Below, piece after piece: positions 1 through 9,751 of a DNA stretch of 33,105 nt. Every line of letters starts with the position of its first letter. Position 1 is the first letter of the stretch. The translations under genes were made by a program, and so were the position numbers. The notes beneath the pieces were generated by a model. The model was not told the DNA's origin. It made no database searches and saw nothing but the letters and a program-made list of their open reading frames with translations. Source of the DNA: Occallatibacter sp. (GTDB lineage Bacteria > Acidobacteriota > Terriglobia > Terriglobales > Acidobacteriaceae); the NCBI GenBank assembly GCA_031296215.1, contig JARLGE010000230.1, forward strand, positions 1-33,105, in the 5' to 3' direction.

Positions 1-1
1 A

Positions 2-3000
2 GGAAGCTGGGGAGCGTATACACTCTCCGCCGCCGTGACGGAAGCCGGGAATACTGCCCCGCCCACCGGTGCTGTCTCGTTCCTGGATACGAATCACGGA
101 AATGCGGTCCTTGGCGCGGGAGTGCTCGGCGCCGCGACGCGCGGCGTGGCGTGGTCAACCGTGAACACCAGCGCCCCCAGCGTTGCCGGCGTCTCTTACG
201 CAGTAGCGGACCTGAACGGAGACGGAATTCCCGATCTGTTCGTCAAAGACTACTTCGGCACCTACGACGTGCTGCTCGGGAATGGAGACGGAACCTTCAC
301 GGTAGAGGGCTCTCCCTTCGGCCCTTCCAGTGAAACCGGCTCATTCATCGTGGGCGATTTCAACAATGATGGAATCCCCGACGTGGCCGCCATCAATGCG
401 GCAGTGTACGCACCCACCGGCGACATAACGATCTTCCTCGGCAATGGCGACGGCACTTTTACCGTTGCAGGTTCCAGTCCGGCCCTTGGCTACAATCCAA
501 CCACTATTGCCACGGCCGACATCAATGGGGACGGCAACGCCGATCTGATCGTCGTGCAGCAAGGTTCCTCAACTTCGTCGGGCGGAGAGGTCGTGATCTT
601 CTTTGGGAACGGCGACGGAACATTTACCCAGGCGTCCTCAACGACGTCCGTACCCTCGGTGCCGGGTTCGATCATTCCAGCCGGCCTCAACGGCGACGGG
701 CAGGTCGATCTGGTGCTGAGCGGGTTGGGAGCGAGCGGCGTCACCATTCTCCTTGGCAAAGGCGATGGTACCTTTACCTCCCTTGCGGGACCTTCGCAGG
801 CGGGCGAAGCCAACGTCGCAGTCGCGGATGTAAATAACGACGGTTTTCCAGACCTGGTGTTCGGGGCTGCTGGCACTTCCTACCTGACAGTCTTCCTCGG
901 CAATGGCGACGGCACCTTCACCGAGGCGCCGTCGAGTCCCAACGCCAACATAAAGGTCGGCGGCTTGGCCATCGCGGATTTCAATCAGGACGGGATTCCG
1001 GATATCGCCTACACATACGGCCAGGCCGGGATATTGTTTGGAAACGGCGACGGGACGTTTGTCCAATCGCCCGCAACTCTCACTTATTCCTACGATTTCA
1101 GCGGCACCATTGTGGTTGCGGACTTCAACGGAGATGGCTGGCCTGACGTGCTGACCGAGGATGGGAACTCCCGGACGGTGATCGATTCGCTGACCCAGCC
1201 CACGGAGACCGCCACCGCCACAGCGGCAGCGTCCATCGCCGTCGCAGGTGCGCATCTTGCGGACGCCAGTTACCCAGGAGACTCGAATTACAACCCCAGC
1301 GCCTCCGGAACCATCGCCTTGTGGGGAGCGCCTCCAACCACAACCGCTGCTCTGGCGATCACCTCCGGAGGAACAACGGTCTCATCCGTGACTCCTGGTA
1401 CTGTGGTTGCACTCACCGCAGCTGTGAAAGCCGGGGCGAATCCGGTGACACATGGCCAGGTGAACTTCTGCGACGCCTCGGCAAGCCAATGCACGGATAT
1501 CCACCTGCTGGCGACGGTCGCTCTCGCAAGCAGCGGGACAGCGGCGTTCAAGTTCGTGCCGGGGACGGGCGTGCACAGCTACAAGGCCGAGTTTGTGCAG
1601 GATGGCTACGGTTTGCGCAGTTCCTCCAGCGCTGCGACGCTTACCGTGGGGCCTGCTCCCAGCCCGGTGTACTCGGACACAACCACAATTACGGCGAGCG
1701 GGTTCCCTGGAGATTACTCGTTGACCGCGACGGTGGTGGGATTCGGAGGATCTGCGGCGCCCACTGGAAGCGTCTCATTCCTGGATACAAGCTTTGCGAA
1801 TGCTTCGCTCGGAACTGCCAACCTGGGGCTCAGTACTGCGGGAATAGGCTGGCTCATCTCGCAGACGCCGGCCGTGGGCAGCAACCCGATTTCTGAAATA
1901 CCTGCGGATTTCAATGGGGACGGCATACCGGACCTGGCCATCCTTTGGGATAGCACCATCTACTCCGGCCCACCGTCTGTCACCATCCTCTTCGGGAAGG
2001 GCGACGGCACCTTTACCACAGGTCCGACCGTTCAAGTCACCGGCGCCCAAGGGTACCCAACCATGATCGGCGGCGATTTCAACGGCGACGGAAAGACCGA
2101 CCTCGCCGTGCTGAGTGGGAACGGTTACTCTACCAGCTACGTCACAACCTTGCTGAGCAACGGTGATGGGACCTTTGGTGCACCGCAGACGGGCACGGTT
2201 TGTGACCAGGGCGCGGGGGGCGGCAATGCCGTTCCCGAGTCGATGGTTGCTGCCGATTTCAATGGCGACGGCAAGCTGGATCTGGCCGTCGTGGGCCAAT
2301 ATGTCTCTCCCGGCGGAGTCGCAATCCTATTCGGCAACGGCGACGGCACGTTCACACCGGCAGGACCAGACGCTGACCCAAGCGGGGATTTTGGTTTGAT
2401 CGCAACCGGCGACTTCAACGGAGATGGCATTCCCGACCTTGTCGCCACGAATTACGCCGAGTTCGGCTTCGCTCCAACCATCTTTCTCGGCAAAGGGGAT
2501 GGAACGTTTACCGCAGCGACAGCGTCCTTCCCCCTGGACTACTTCCCCACTTCGATCGTAGTTGGAGATTTCAACAGCGATGGCGTTCTCGATTTGGCTT
2601 TCTCGGACTTGAATGGCGTTGAGATCGCTTTGGGCAATGGAGATGGAACCTTCAAGGAGACTTCAGCCAGCCCGATTGCGGTTCCCAGCGAACTCTATAG
2701 CCTTACGGCAGGGGACTTCAACCACGACGGAAAGCTGGATATTGCCGGAGTAGACAGCTACAACGATCGGATCGTTCTTCTCACCGGGGCTGGAGACGGC
2801 GCGTTTACGGTTACAGCTACCACTCCTGTCGTAAGCCTGGATTGGCTTGGCCCCTTTGCCATCGTAGCGGCCGATTTCAACGGGGATGGCGTCCCCGATC
2901 TGGCCATGTTGACCAAGAACGTCGACACCGCCTCCATTCTGTTGACCGAACCCACCCAGACGGCAACCGCAACCATCAACGGCCTGGCGCCGCTGGGCGC

Positions 3001-6000
3001 TGGAACACACAATGTGGAGGCAAGCTACAAGGGAGGTGGCAACTATCCATCCAGCGTCTCCGGAACCGTTGCTCTCACCGCCGGGCTGGCCCCACTGGTG
3101 ATTTCGCCCGCCGCGGGAACGTATTCCACGGCTCAAACCATCACGATCGGCGAATCAGTCCCCGGTGCGGCCATCTTTTACGAGGGGTTCGGAATCCTCA
3201 ATACCAACGGCTTCGTACCATACACGGCCCCGATCAAGCTCACTGAAGGCGGCGTGGAAACGATCCAGGCCTACGCCACGGAGGCCGGATATCAGTCGGC
3301 CAACACCGAGATCGTAACCTACACCATCAATCTGCCCGCTGCCCCCGCCCCGGTGTTCTCGCCGGTCTCGGGGAGTTATCCGGGCGCGCAAACAGTGGCG
3401 ATCTCCGATTCCGCGGCAGGAGCAACAATCTACTACACGACCAATGGAACGCAGCCCACATCCGCCTCCGCGGTCTACTCCGGCTCGATCACGGTCTCAA
3501 CATCCGAGACTCTGGTGGCTTACGCCATCGCCCCTGGGTATTCGGCCAGCGTGGCTGCCAGCGCGCAATACATCGTCGATTCGTCGCCCAGCTCCTTCAT
3601 CTACACCGTTGCAGGCAATGGGAACTTCGGGTACACCGGCGACGGCGGAACGGCGACCTTGGCCGACCTGAACTATCCCGCCGGAACAGCCCTCGACAGT
3701 GCGGGGAATCTATACATTGCCGACTCGGGTAACAACGTTGTGCGCAAGGTCGCAGCGGGTACAGGAGTTATCACCACGGTTGCGGGCACAGGTTTGGCCG
3801 GGTATAGCGGCGACAATGGGCCCGCCACCAAAGCACAATTGTTTGGGCCTCGCTCGTTGGCGTTCGACAGCGCTGGAAATCTCTTTATTTCGGATGCCTG
3901 GAACTATGTGGTCCGCAAAGTCACGGCCACCACCGGGGTGATCACGACTTACGCCGGCAACGGTCAGGGAAGCTACAGCGGCGACAATGGCGCGGCAACC
4001 GCCGCCGGCCTCGGCTACCCCTATGGTCTTGCGCTCGATTCCTCCGGGAATCTTTATATTGCCTGTCCCGACAGCGATCGCATCCGGAAAATCGCCGCCG
4101 GCACGGAAACCATCACAACCGTTGCCGGGACCGGCGCTTATGCCTACCCATACACAGGGGACAACGGGCCGGCAACCAGTGCGACGCTGGTGAGCCCGGA
4201 GGGAGTCGCGCTCGACAGCGCCGGCAATCTCTACATTGCCGACACCGAAGACAACGTGGTTCGCGTGGTGAATGGAAGCACGCAGGTGATTACAACCTAT
4301 GCCGGCGGAGATGGACAGGGAAGGCCCTACAGCGGGTACACCGGAGACGGCGGTCCTGCCGCCAGCGCAGAGCTCAACTATCCTTCCTCGGTGACGGTTG
4401 ACAGCGCCGGTAACCTCTATATCGCCGACTCCAACAACGGCGTGATTCGAAAGGTGACCGTTGGCGCCGCGATCATCGACACTGTGGTTGGAAACGGAAC
4501 CGTTTGCGCGCTTTACTCCGGAGACGGCGGTCCTGCCGCCAGTACTTCGCTCTGCATGCCCCAGAGCATATTCGCCGACAGCACCGGCAACCTGTTTGTT
4601 GCCGACACCTACACGAACCGGATTCGCAAGGTGACGGCATCCGCTCCTCCGCCGAAAACGGCGGCGGCCGCCCCGATCTTAAGCGTAGCTGCGGGCGCCT
4701 ACCCCAGCCCTCAGTCGGTGACCATCACCGATGCCACTCCGGGAGCTGCGATCTACGTGACGTTGATCGGCTCTGCCCCCGCCACCTCGGCGACCCAGCT
4801 GCTGGCGGGGCCGGGTTACTACAACGGACCGATCGATGTGACCGGCTCCATCACCGTCCAGGCCATCGCGGCGGCGCCGGGCTATCTGCCCAGCGCAATG
4901 GTCAAAGCGGCATACACCATCACCACCCCGCCGGTGGCGGTCATCTCGACGGTGGCCGGGAACGGCGTCTTTGGATTCACAGGCAGTGGCGGCCCTGCAA
5001 CGAGCGCCGAATTCGAGTTCCCTAAAGGCATTGCGCTGGATGGCGCAGGCAATCTCTACTTCGCGGACCAACTCAACCACGTGGTCTGGGAGGTTTCGGC
5101 TGCCACGAAAGATATCGCCATCGTTGCCGGCAATGGGACGCCGGGCTACAAAGGGGATAACGGCACGGCAACCGGTGCCGAACTGTATTATCCCAGCGCG
5201 GTCGCCTTGGACAGCGCCGGGAACCTGTACATTGCCGATTCCAACAACAACGTGATCCGCAAAGTTGCGGCCGGTACGGGAGCGATCACCACTTTTGCCG
5301 GAAATGGACATTTCGGCTATCCCCCCAACAACGGCGACGGCGGCCCGGCAACCTCCGCCAGCCTGAACTATCCCGCCGGCCTGGCCTTCGACAGCAGCGG
5401 CAACCTGTACATCGCGGATACATACGCTGACGATGTGCGGATGGTTGCAGCGAGCAGCGGCATCATCACCACCGTTGCAGGGGGCGCCTCTGGGACTGAA
5501 ACTTCCAGCAACAACGGCGATGGCGGCCTGGCCACCAGCGCCCTGCTGAACGGGCCCGGCGCGCTGGCGTTCGACGCCGCCGGCGACTTGTTCATTGCAG
5601 ATTCAAACGCTGGGCGGGTGCGCATGGTAGCCGCCAAAACCGGGATCATCACGACCGTGGCCGGCGATGGCGATTCGGGCAACAGCGGGGATGGAGGTCC
5701 GGCAACCGCCGCGGAGGTTTTGCCCGAGGGCCTTGCGGTCGATGCGGCGGGCAACCTGTACCTGTCGAATTCTCTCAACTCCGTTCGCAAAGTCGCGGCG
5801 GCGACCGGCGTCATCACCACCGTGGCGGGCAACGGATTCCTGGCATACTCTGGAGACGGCGAATCGGCAACGGTCGCCTCCATCGCCGGCCCGTGGGGAA
5901 TCGCCTTCGATGCCGCGGGCGACCTCTACATCGCGGACGCCGGCCATGGCAGAATCCGGAAAGTGACCTTCCCCGGGCCTGCGGCAACGCCGGTCATCGG

Positions 6001-6790
6001 CCTTGCGGCGGGCGCATACACCAGCATCCAGTCTGCGGCGATCACGGACGTCACACCAGGCGCTGTCATCTACTACACTACCGATGGAACTGCGCCAACG
6101 ACGGCTTCCAATCTGTACAGCGCCCCGATCACGGTCTCTGAAACCGAGATCCTGCAAGCGATCGCTGTTGCAACGGGTTACACAGAGAGCGCTGTGGCCA
6201 CGGCGGCTTACACCCTCAACCTGCCGCCGGGATTCGATGTCAGCGGCAAATCGGTTACAGTCACACCGGGCGCAACGACCGCAAACACCTCTACCATCAC
6301 CGTGACTCCAGCAGGCGGCTTCACCGGCAGCGTGGCTCTGACGGCCGCCCTCACCGCCAGCCCGAGCGGAGCCTCTGACTTGCCCACCTTTTCCTTCGGC
6401 GTGACGGCGCCGGTGCTCATCACCGGCGCCAGTCCCGGTACGGCCACCCTCACAATCACGACCACGGCAGCCACCAGCGGCGCTCTCTCCTATCCGATGC
6501 GCCCTGGACTTCCCTGGTATGCGGCAGGCGGTTCGGTGCTGGCCTGCCTGCTGCTTCTCGGCATACCGGCGCGTCGGCGCGGGTGGCGGAGCATGGTCGT
6601 ATTGCTCGTGCTGCTTGTGGCCCTCGCGGGCGGTGTGCTCAGTTGCGGCGGCGGTGGCAACGGTGGCGGCGGAGGCGGTGGTGGGGGAGGTGGCAATCCA
6701 GGCACGACTGCTGGAATCTACACCATCAAAGTCACGGGCACTTCGGGCGCAAGCACGCAAACAGGCACGGTCACCCTCACCGTCCAGTAG
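2..6790 (+). CDS. Giant FG-GAP / NHL beta-propeller surface protein (5' partial)
   Basis: The frame is open to the left edge. The GTG at 35 lies inside an Ig-like repeat that recurs near residue 550, so the true start is outside the window. Residue numbers count from that GTG. About 55-390 and 600-985 each hold seven FG-GAP/VCBS repeats, with DFNGDGIPD calcium-loop motifs followed by GNGDGTF. Each block is flanked by the two halves of a Big_3-like Ig domain. Chitobiase/hexosaminidase C-terminal-like domains lie near 1018-1185, 1547-1630 and 1988-2065. Between them are two blocks of six NHL repeats (about 1188-1545 and 1632-1985; LDSAGNLYIAD). The tail has two hydrophobic segments, a Cys and a poly-Gly tract before about 30 residues of Ig-like sequence. 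This architecture is common in Acidobacteriota. Family knowledge suggests an extracellular adhesive or ligand-binding role; the substrate is unknown. Confidence 0.88.
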   Translation, partial: GSWGAYTLSAAVTEAGNTAPPTGAVSFLDTNHGNAVLGAGVLGAATRGVAWSTVNTSAPSVAGVSYAVADLNGDGIPDLFVKDYFGTYDVLLGNGDGTFTVEGSPFGPSSETGSFIVGDFNNDGIPDVAAINAAVYAPTGDITIFLGNGDGTFTVAGSSPALGYNPTTIATADINGDGNADLIVVQQGSSTSSGGEVVIFFGNGDGTFTQASSTTSVPSVPGSIIPAGLNGDGQVDLVLSGLGASGVTILLGKGDGTFTSLAGPSQAGEANVAVADVNNDGFPDLVFGAAGTSYLTVFLGNGDGTFTEAPSSPNANIKVGGLAIADFNQDGIPDIAYTYGQAGILFGNGDGTFVQSPATLTYSYDFSGTIVVADFNGDGWPDVLTEDGNSRTVIDSLTQPTETATATAAASIAVAGAHLADASYPGDSNYNPSASGTIALWGAPPTTTAALAITSGGTTVSSVTPGTVVALTAAVKAGANPVTHGQVNFCDASASQCTDIHLLATVALASSGTAAFKFVPGTGVHSYKAEFVQDGYGLRSSSSAATLTVGPAPSPVYSDTTTITASGFPGDYSLTATVVGFGGSAAPTGSVSFLDTSFANASLGTANLGLSTAGIGWLISQTPAVGSNPISEIPADFNGDGIPDLAILWDSTIYSGPPSVTILFGKGDGTFTTGPTVQVTGAQGYPTMIGGDFNGDGKTDLAVLSGNGYSTSYVTTLLSNGDGTFGAPQTGTVCDQGAGGGNAVPESMVAADFNGDGKLDLAVVGQYVSPGGVAILFGNGDGTFTPAGPDADPSGDFGLIATGDFNGDGIPDLVATNYAEFGFAPTIFLGKGDGTFTAATASFPLDYFPTSIVVGDFNSDGVLDLAFSDLNGVEIALGNGDGTFKETSASPIAVPSELYSLTAGDFNHDGKLDIAGVDSYNDRIVLLTGAGDGAFTVTATTPVVSLDWLGPFAIVAADFNGDGVPDLAMLTKNVDTASILLTEPTQTATATINGLAPLGAGTHNVEASYKGGGNYPSSVSGTVALTAGLAPLVISPAAGTYSTAQTITIGESVPGAAIFYEGFGILNTNGFVPYTAPIKLTEGGVETIQAYATEAGYQSANTEIVTYTINLPAAPAPVFSPVSGSYPGAQTVAISDSAAGATIYYTTNGTQPTSASAVYSGSITVSTSETLVAYAIAPGYSASVAASAQYIVDSSPSSFIYTVAGNGNFGYTGDGGTATLADLNYPAGTALDSAGNLYIADSGNNVVRKVAAGTGVITTVAGTGLAGYSGDNGPATKAQLFGPRSLAFDSAGNLFISDAWNYVVRKVTATTGVITTYAGNGQGSYSGDNGAATAAGLGYPYGLALDSSGNLYIACPDSDRIRKIAAGTETITTVAGTGAYAYPYTGDNGPATSATLVSPEGVALDSAGNLYIADTEDNVVRVVNGSTQVITTYAGGDGQGRPYSGYTGDGGPAASAELNYPSSVTVDSAGNLYIADSNNGVIRKVTVGAAIIDTVVGNGTVCALYSGDGGPAASTSLCMPQSIFADSTGNLFVADTYTNRIRKVTASAPPPKTAAAAPILSVAAGAYPSPQSVTITDATPGAAIYVTLIGSAPATSATQLLAGPGYYNGPIDVTGSITVQAIAAAPGYLPSAMVKAAYTITTPPVAVISTVAGNGVFGFTGSGGPATSAEFEFPKGIALDGAGNLYFADQLNHVVWEVSAATKDIAIVAGNGTPGYKGDNGTATGAELYYPSAVALDSAGNLYIADSNNNVIRKVAAGTGAITTFAGNGHFGYPPNNGDGGPATSASLNYPAGLAFDSSGNLYIADTYADDVRMVAASSGIITTVAGGASGTETSSNNGDGGLATSALLNGPGALAFDAAGDLFIADSNAGRVRMVAAKTGIITTVAGDGDSGNSGDGGPATAAEVLPEGLAVDAAGNLYLSNSLNSVRKVAAATGVITTVAGNGFLAYSGDGESATVASIAGPWGIAFDAAGDLYIADAGHGRIRKVTFPGPAATPVIGLAAGAYTSIQSAAITDVTPGAVIYYTTDGTAPTTASNLYSAPITVSETEILQAIAVATGYTESAVATAAYTLNLPPGFDVSGKSVTVTPGATTANTSTITVTPAGGFTGSVALTAALTASPSGASDLPTFSFGVTAPVLITGASPGTATLTITTTAATSGALSYPMRPGLPWYAAGGSVLACLLLLGIPARRRGWRSMVVLLVLLVALAGGVLSCGGGGNGGGGGGGGGGGNPGTTAGIYTIKVTGTSGASTQTGTVTLTVQ

Positions 6791-6844
6791 CTCGTGTAGA
6801 CTCTGGCTGCCGCGGCCTTCACAGGGAGTGGCGGTCATACGCAA

Positions 6845-6872
6845 GCGGTGGGACGCTGCAGACTCCCACCGC
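6845..6872 (+). terminator. Hairpin between convergent genes
   Basis: A perfect 9-bp stem (GCGGTGGGA / TCCCACCGC) with a 10-nt loop starts 54 bp after the stop of the propeller gene. It is followed by GTTTACTCATTT, a weak T-rich tract. It lies in the 169-bp gap between the convergent propeller gene and yidC, where a terminator is expected. The poor U-tract keeps the call moderate. Confidence 0.55.
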
Positions 6873-6959
6873 GTTTACTCATTTGCGTTTGGCGCAAAAA
6901 ACGCGCCACACTCCGCTCCGGATAACGGCGCATCGATTACAGACTTCTGACACGGGACA

Positions 6960-8837
6960 CTAGCGCTTGCCCTGAATCGTCTTGGGGCCTGGGCCGGGGC
7001 CGCCGCCCTTCTTTGCTTGCCGCTTCAAGGCAATGGCGTGCATCTCACGGCCGACGCTGGAGCGGTTGATAGCGAGCTGGATGCCGAGGTTGATCAGGTT
7101 GCCCGTGCCCCAGTAGAGAGCCAGCCCGGACGCATAGTGCCAGAGGAAACTGCCCATCAGAATCGGCATCATGAAGGCCATCATGAAGCGCTGGTTCTTG
7201 TCCATTCCAGGGGACGGGGTGATGAGCTGCGTGACCAGCATGCTGACGATGATCAGGATGGGAAGAATGTGCAGCGGGTCGGGTACGGAGAGGTCGGTGA
7301 GCCAGTACCAATGAGCCCCGCGCAGCTCGACCGTATTCTGCAGGACGCGGAAATAGGCGAAGAACAGCGGCATCTGGATGAACATGGGCAGGCAGCCGCC
7401 GAGCATGTTGATCTCTTCGGCCTTGTGAATGGCCATGATTTCGGCGTTCATCTCGGAGCGTTTGGGGTCGCTGACCTTGAGATGGGCATACTTGCGCTTG
7501 ACCGCATCTACCTTGGGCTGAATGCGCATGGTCTTCAGCGACGTCTTCATCATCATCAGCCGCGTGGGCGTCATGAGCAGGTTGAAGATGACGGTGATCA
7601 CGATGATGTCCCAGCCCCAGTTGGGAATGCCGTGCTCGTTCATGAAGCGCAGCGCCAGGTAAAGCGGCTTGGCAATCACCGTGAGCCAACCGAACTGGAT
7701 GAGCGGCTCGAGCGACTGGCCGGTGGGCTTGCCGTCCGCGCCCGTCGCGTGGATCGAGGAGACCACGTCCATGGCCTTGGGCCCGGTAAAGAGGCGCAGC
7801 CGGGTAAAGCCGCTGATGTCGCCTACGGCAACGCCAAGAACCTGAGCCGGCTTCTTCTGGCTGTTGGGGTCGCTCAGGTCGCCGGGCACGTCGATGACGT
7901 TGTGCAGCGTCACCACCGTGGTCCGCTCCGGAGCGTCGGGGAGGAACGCCGAGGCAAAATACAGGTCGGTGATAGCTACATAGGAGTACGGCTGATCCAG
8001 CGTTGCGTTGTGGCTGACCTTGGCGACGGCCTGGTAGTCCTGCTTGCCGTCGAGCGACCAGGCAAAGGTCGACGAGGCCGAGGTGAAGATCGGGCTGCGC
8101 GTTTTGGACGAGGGAAGGAACTCCTCCATGTCGCCGAGGCCCGCCGGCCACTGCACCAGCGCGCGCACCGGCGCGCCATTGCGCAGAAGCTGCGTCTCGA
8201 CGGAGACCACATAGCTCGCATCGAAGCGGAAGGTCTTCACCACGTCCAGCCCGTTGGCCGCGTAGTGGAAGGTGAGCGAGGTGGGCGCCAGGAGCACGCC
8301 CGTGGCCGAGGGCTGCGCGCCTTCGACGGTGAGCTGGTAGAGCGCATGGTTCACCTGCGTGGTCAGCGCCGGCTCATAGGTAAACAGCGAGAGCGGCAGG
8401 CCGAACTGCGCCGCGGCCTGTTGCTGCACCATGTCCAGCGGCTGGTCCCCCGTGTCGTTGTATTTCTTCAGGATCCAGTGCTTCACCTGCGCGCCGCGAT
8501 TGGTGAAGACGATCCGGTACAGCTCGTTCTCGACCGTGGTCTCGGTCTCGAGTGCGGCCGTGACTGCCTGCGCGCCCGCCGCCGCCTGAACAGGCGATGC
8601 ACCGGCCTGCGTCGGGCCCGGCTGCTCTGCTCCGGGCTGCCCTTGAGGAGCGGCCTGCGATTGCGTCTGGGGCTGCGGCGGGTTCGCCGGCGGCGCGGGC
8701 TTGAAGAAGTACTGGTAGCCAATCAGGACCACCAGCAGCAACAGCATGAAGCCCATGGTGGAGCGCATGTCGCCGCCGCCGCCGCCGCTGCCGCCGGAGC
8801 CCTGCCCCTGAAGATTGGGATTGCGAATTTCTGCCAA
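6960..8837 (-). CDS. yidC: Membrane protein insertase YidC (Oxa1 family)
   Basis: 625 aa. YidC inserts and folds inner-membrane proteins, alone or with SecYEG. Segments: a Gly-rich cytosolic N-terminus, a first membrane segment at about 24-45, a Pro/Gln/Ala-rich linker, a periplasmic beta domain at about 85-370, and the conserved 60KD_IMP insertase core at about 385-600. The core contains TPTRLMMMKTS, where the Arg would sit in the hydrophilic groove, GGCLPMFIQMPLFFAYF and YWGTGNLINL. The tail is basic (GKR), as is common for ribosome-contacting YidC. The start is TTG at 8837, with AAGGAAG a short distance upstream; the resulting MAEIRNPN beginning suits the acidobacterial form as I recall it. 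It is last in the leftward rpmH-rnpA-yidD-yidC block, 74 bp after yidD. Confidence 0.97.
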   Translation of the reverse strand: MAEIRNPNLQGQGSGGSGGGGGDMRSTMGFMLLLLVVLIGYQYFFKPAPPANPPQPQTQSQAAPQGQPGAEQPGPTQAGASPVQAAAGAQAVTAALETETTVENELYRIVFTNRGAQVKHWILKKYNDTGDQPLDMVQQQAAAQFGLPLSLFTYEPALTTQVNHALYQLTVEGAQPSATGVLLAPTSLTFHYAANGLDVVKTFRFDASYVVSVETQLLRNGAPVRALVQWPAGLGDMEEFLPSSKTRSPIFTSASSTFAWSLDGKQDYQAVAKVSHNATLDQPYSYVAITDLYFASAFLPDAPERTTVVTLHNVIDVPGDLSDPNSQKKPAQVLGVAVGDISGFTRLRLFTGPKAMDVVSSIHATGADGKPTGQSLEPLIQFGWLTVIAKPLYLALRFMNEHGIPNWGWDIIVITVIFNLLMTPTRLMMMKTSLKTMRIQPKVDAVKRKYAHLKVSDPKRSEMNAEIMAIHKAEEINMLGGCLPMFIQMPLFFAYFRVLQNTVELRGAHWYWLTDLSVPDPLHILPILIIVSMLVTQLITPSPGMDKNQRFMMAFMMPILMGSFLWHYASGLALYWGTGNLINLGIQLAINRSSVGREMHAIALKRQAKKGGGPGPGPKTIQGKR

Positions 8838-8911
8838 AGGTTACTTCCTTGTCGTTCGGGCCTGGTGCCAGGCGCCGGAGGGACGAGCGACCGCGAGGCC
8901 GCCCGCTTCTC

Positions 8912-9175
8912 CTATGGTAATGGTTCGTGGGGAAAAGGTCTTGCCGCCGTGGCCGGGGGAACCGGATCGAGCCCTCCGCGCGCAAAGGGGTGGCAGCGCA
9001 ACAGACGCCAGAGGGCGAGGCCGATGCCGCGCAGCGGGCCGTGCGCCGCAATCGCCTCGCCCGCATACTCCGAGCAGGTGGGCAGGTACTTGCAGCCGCC
9101 AGGGGTGAGCGAGTGGATGGCCGGCGAAAGCCAGCGTTTGTAAAAGGCGAGAGTGGCCAGCAGAATACGCGTCAT
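8912..9175 (-). CDS. yidD: Membrane protein insertion efficiency factor YidD
   Basis: 87 aa. A small membrane-associated protein thought to assist YidC-dependent insertion. It carries both family hallmarks: the Cys-rich CKYLPTCSEYAGEAI near residues 28-42, and RCHPFARGGLDPVP near 60-73. An amphipathic or hydrophobic N-terminal helix (residues 1-20) precedes them. Its ATG overlaps the rnpA stop in an ATGA arrangement (9172-9175), so translation is probably coupled to rnpA. The position between rnpA and yidC is the classical one in many bacteria. The length is normal for the family (about 70-90 aa). Confidence 0.95.
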   Translation of the reverse strand: MTRILLATLAFYKRWLSPAIHSLTPGGCKYLPTCSEYAGEAIAAHGPLRGIGLALWRLLRCHPFARGGLDPVPPATAARPFPHEPLP

Positions 9176-9654
9176 AATGCAGGCGCTTCCCGGGGCATGC
9201 GTGCCGCCTCAGCTCGTGCCTGATGAAGGATACGCACAATCTCGGCTTCGAGTTTCGCGAATTCCAGCGTGAGCACGATGCGCCGCGGATGCAGGATCAG
9301 ATCGAACCCCGCGGGGAGCAGGTCAACATGGCGCCGCAGAGCCTCGCGCATGCGCCGCTTGATGCGGTTGCGCTGGTGCGCTTTGCCCAGCACCTTGCCC
9401 GCGGTCAGGCCCACGCGCGGCCCACCCGGCAGCGCCGCGCCTGCAAAGGCCGGGGTTTGCGCGGCCAGGAACCAGCTCATCGACGAAGACTGGCGCTTGC
9501 GGCCGGCTGCATACGCGCGCTGATAATCGGCGTGCTTGGAAAGGCGCGCTCCCGTCAGTGATTGAACGGAGGAGGGGGACAGGATGGAAAAGTGGCGCTC
9601 AGGGCCGAATGGCTGATCAGTTGAGCGCAGGTCAACACGGGGAGAGCTGGTCAT
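9172..9654 (-). CDS. rnpA: Ribonuclease P protein component
   Basis: 160 aa from the ATG at 9654. RnpA binds the catalytic RNase P RNA and helps in tRNA 5' maturation. It has the RNR signature KAHQRNRIKRRMREALR near residues 104-120, a basic LSKHADYQRAYAAGRK stretch near 36-50, and the PRVGLTAGKVLGKA strand before the signature. The frame stays open further upstream to a TTG at 9732, which would add 26 poorly family-like residues. I prefer the ATG, but neither start has a strong Shine-Dalgarno sequence. From the ATG the protein is slightly longer than usual because of an N-terminal extension of about 30 residues. It lies 97 bp after rpmH and overlaps yidD by 4 bp. Confidence 0.93.
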   Translation of the reverse strand: MTSSPRVDLRSTDQPFGPERHFSILSPSSVQSLTGARLSKHADYQRAYAAGRKRQSSSMSWFLAAQTPAFAGAALPGGPRVGLTAGKVLGKAHQRNRIKRRMREALRRHVDLLPAGFDLILHPRRIVLTLEFAKLEAEIVRILHQARAEAARMPREAPAL

Positions 9655-9751
9655 GCGAATGCCGAAGAGCGCGGATGCCGAGGTGCGTGTGAGCCGAGGC
9701 GGACAAGCGCGGTGTGGGCGGTTCCGGCTCAAACAAGACGGCAGGAGAGAA

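Noticed and set aside
35-37. GTG as the start of the giant propeller protein
   Set aside because: The frame is open to the left edge, and the upstream residues (GAYTLSAAVTEAG) align with an internal Ig repeat near residue 555, so the gene begins outside the window.
5603-6844. 413-codon minus-strand frame over the end of the propeller gene
   Set aside because: Antisense to recognisable NHL repeats; low-complexity Arg/Gly/Ala translation.
7017-9143. 708-codon plus-strand open frame covering yidC and yidD
   Set aside because: It is antisense to two clearly conserved genes. Its Arg/His/Gly-rich translation is what a high-GC gene gives on the opposite strand, and it shows no motif.
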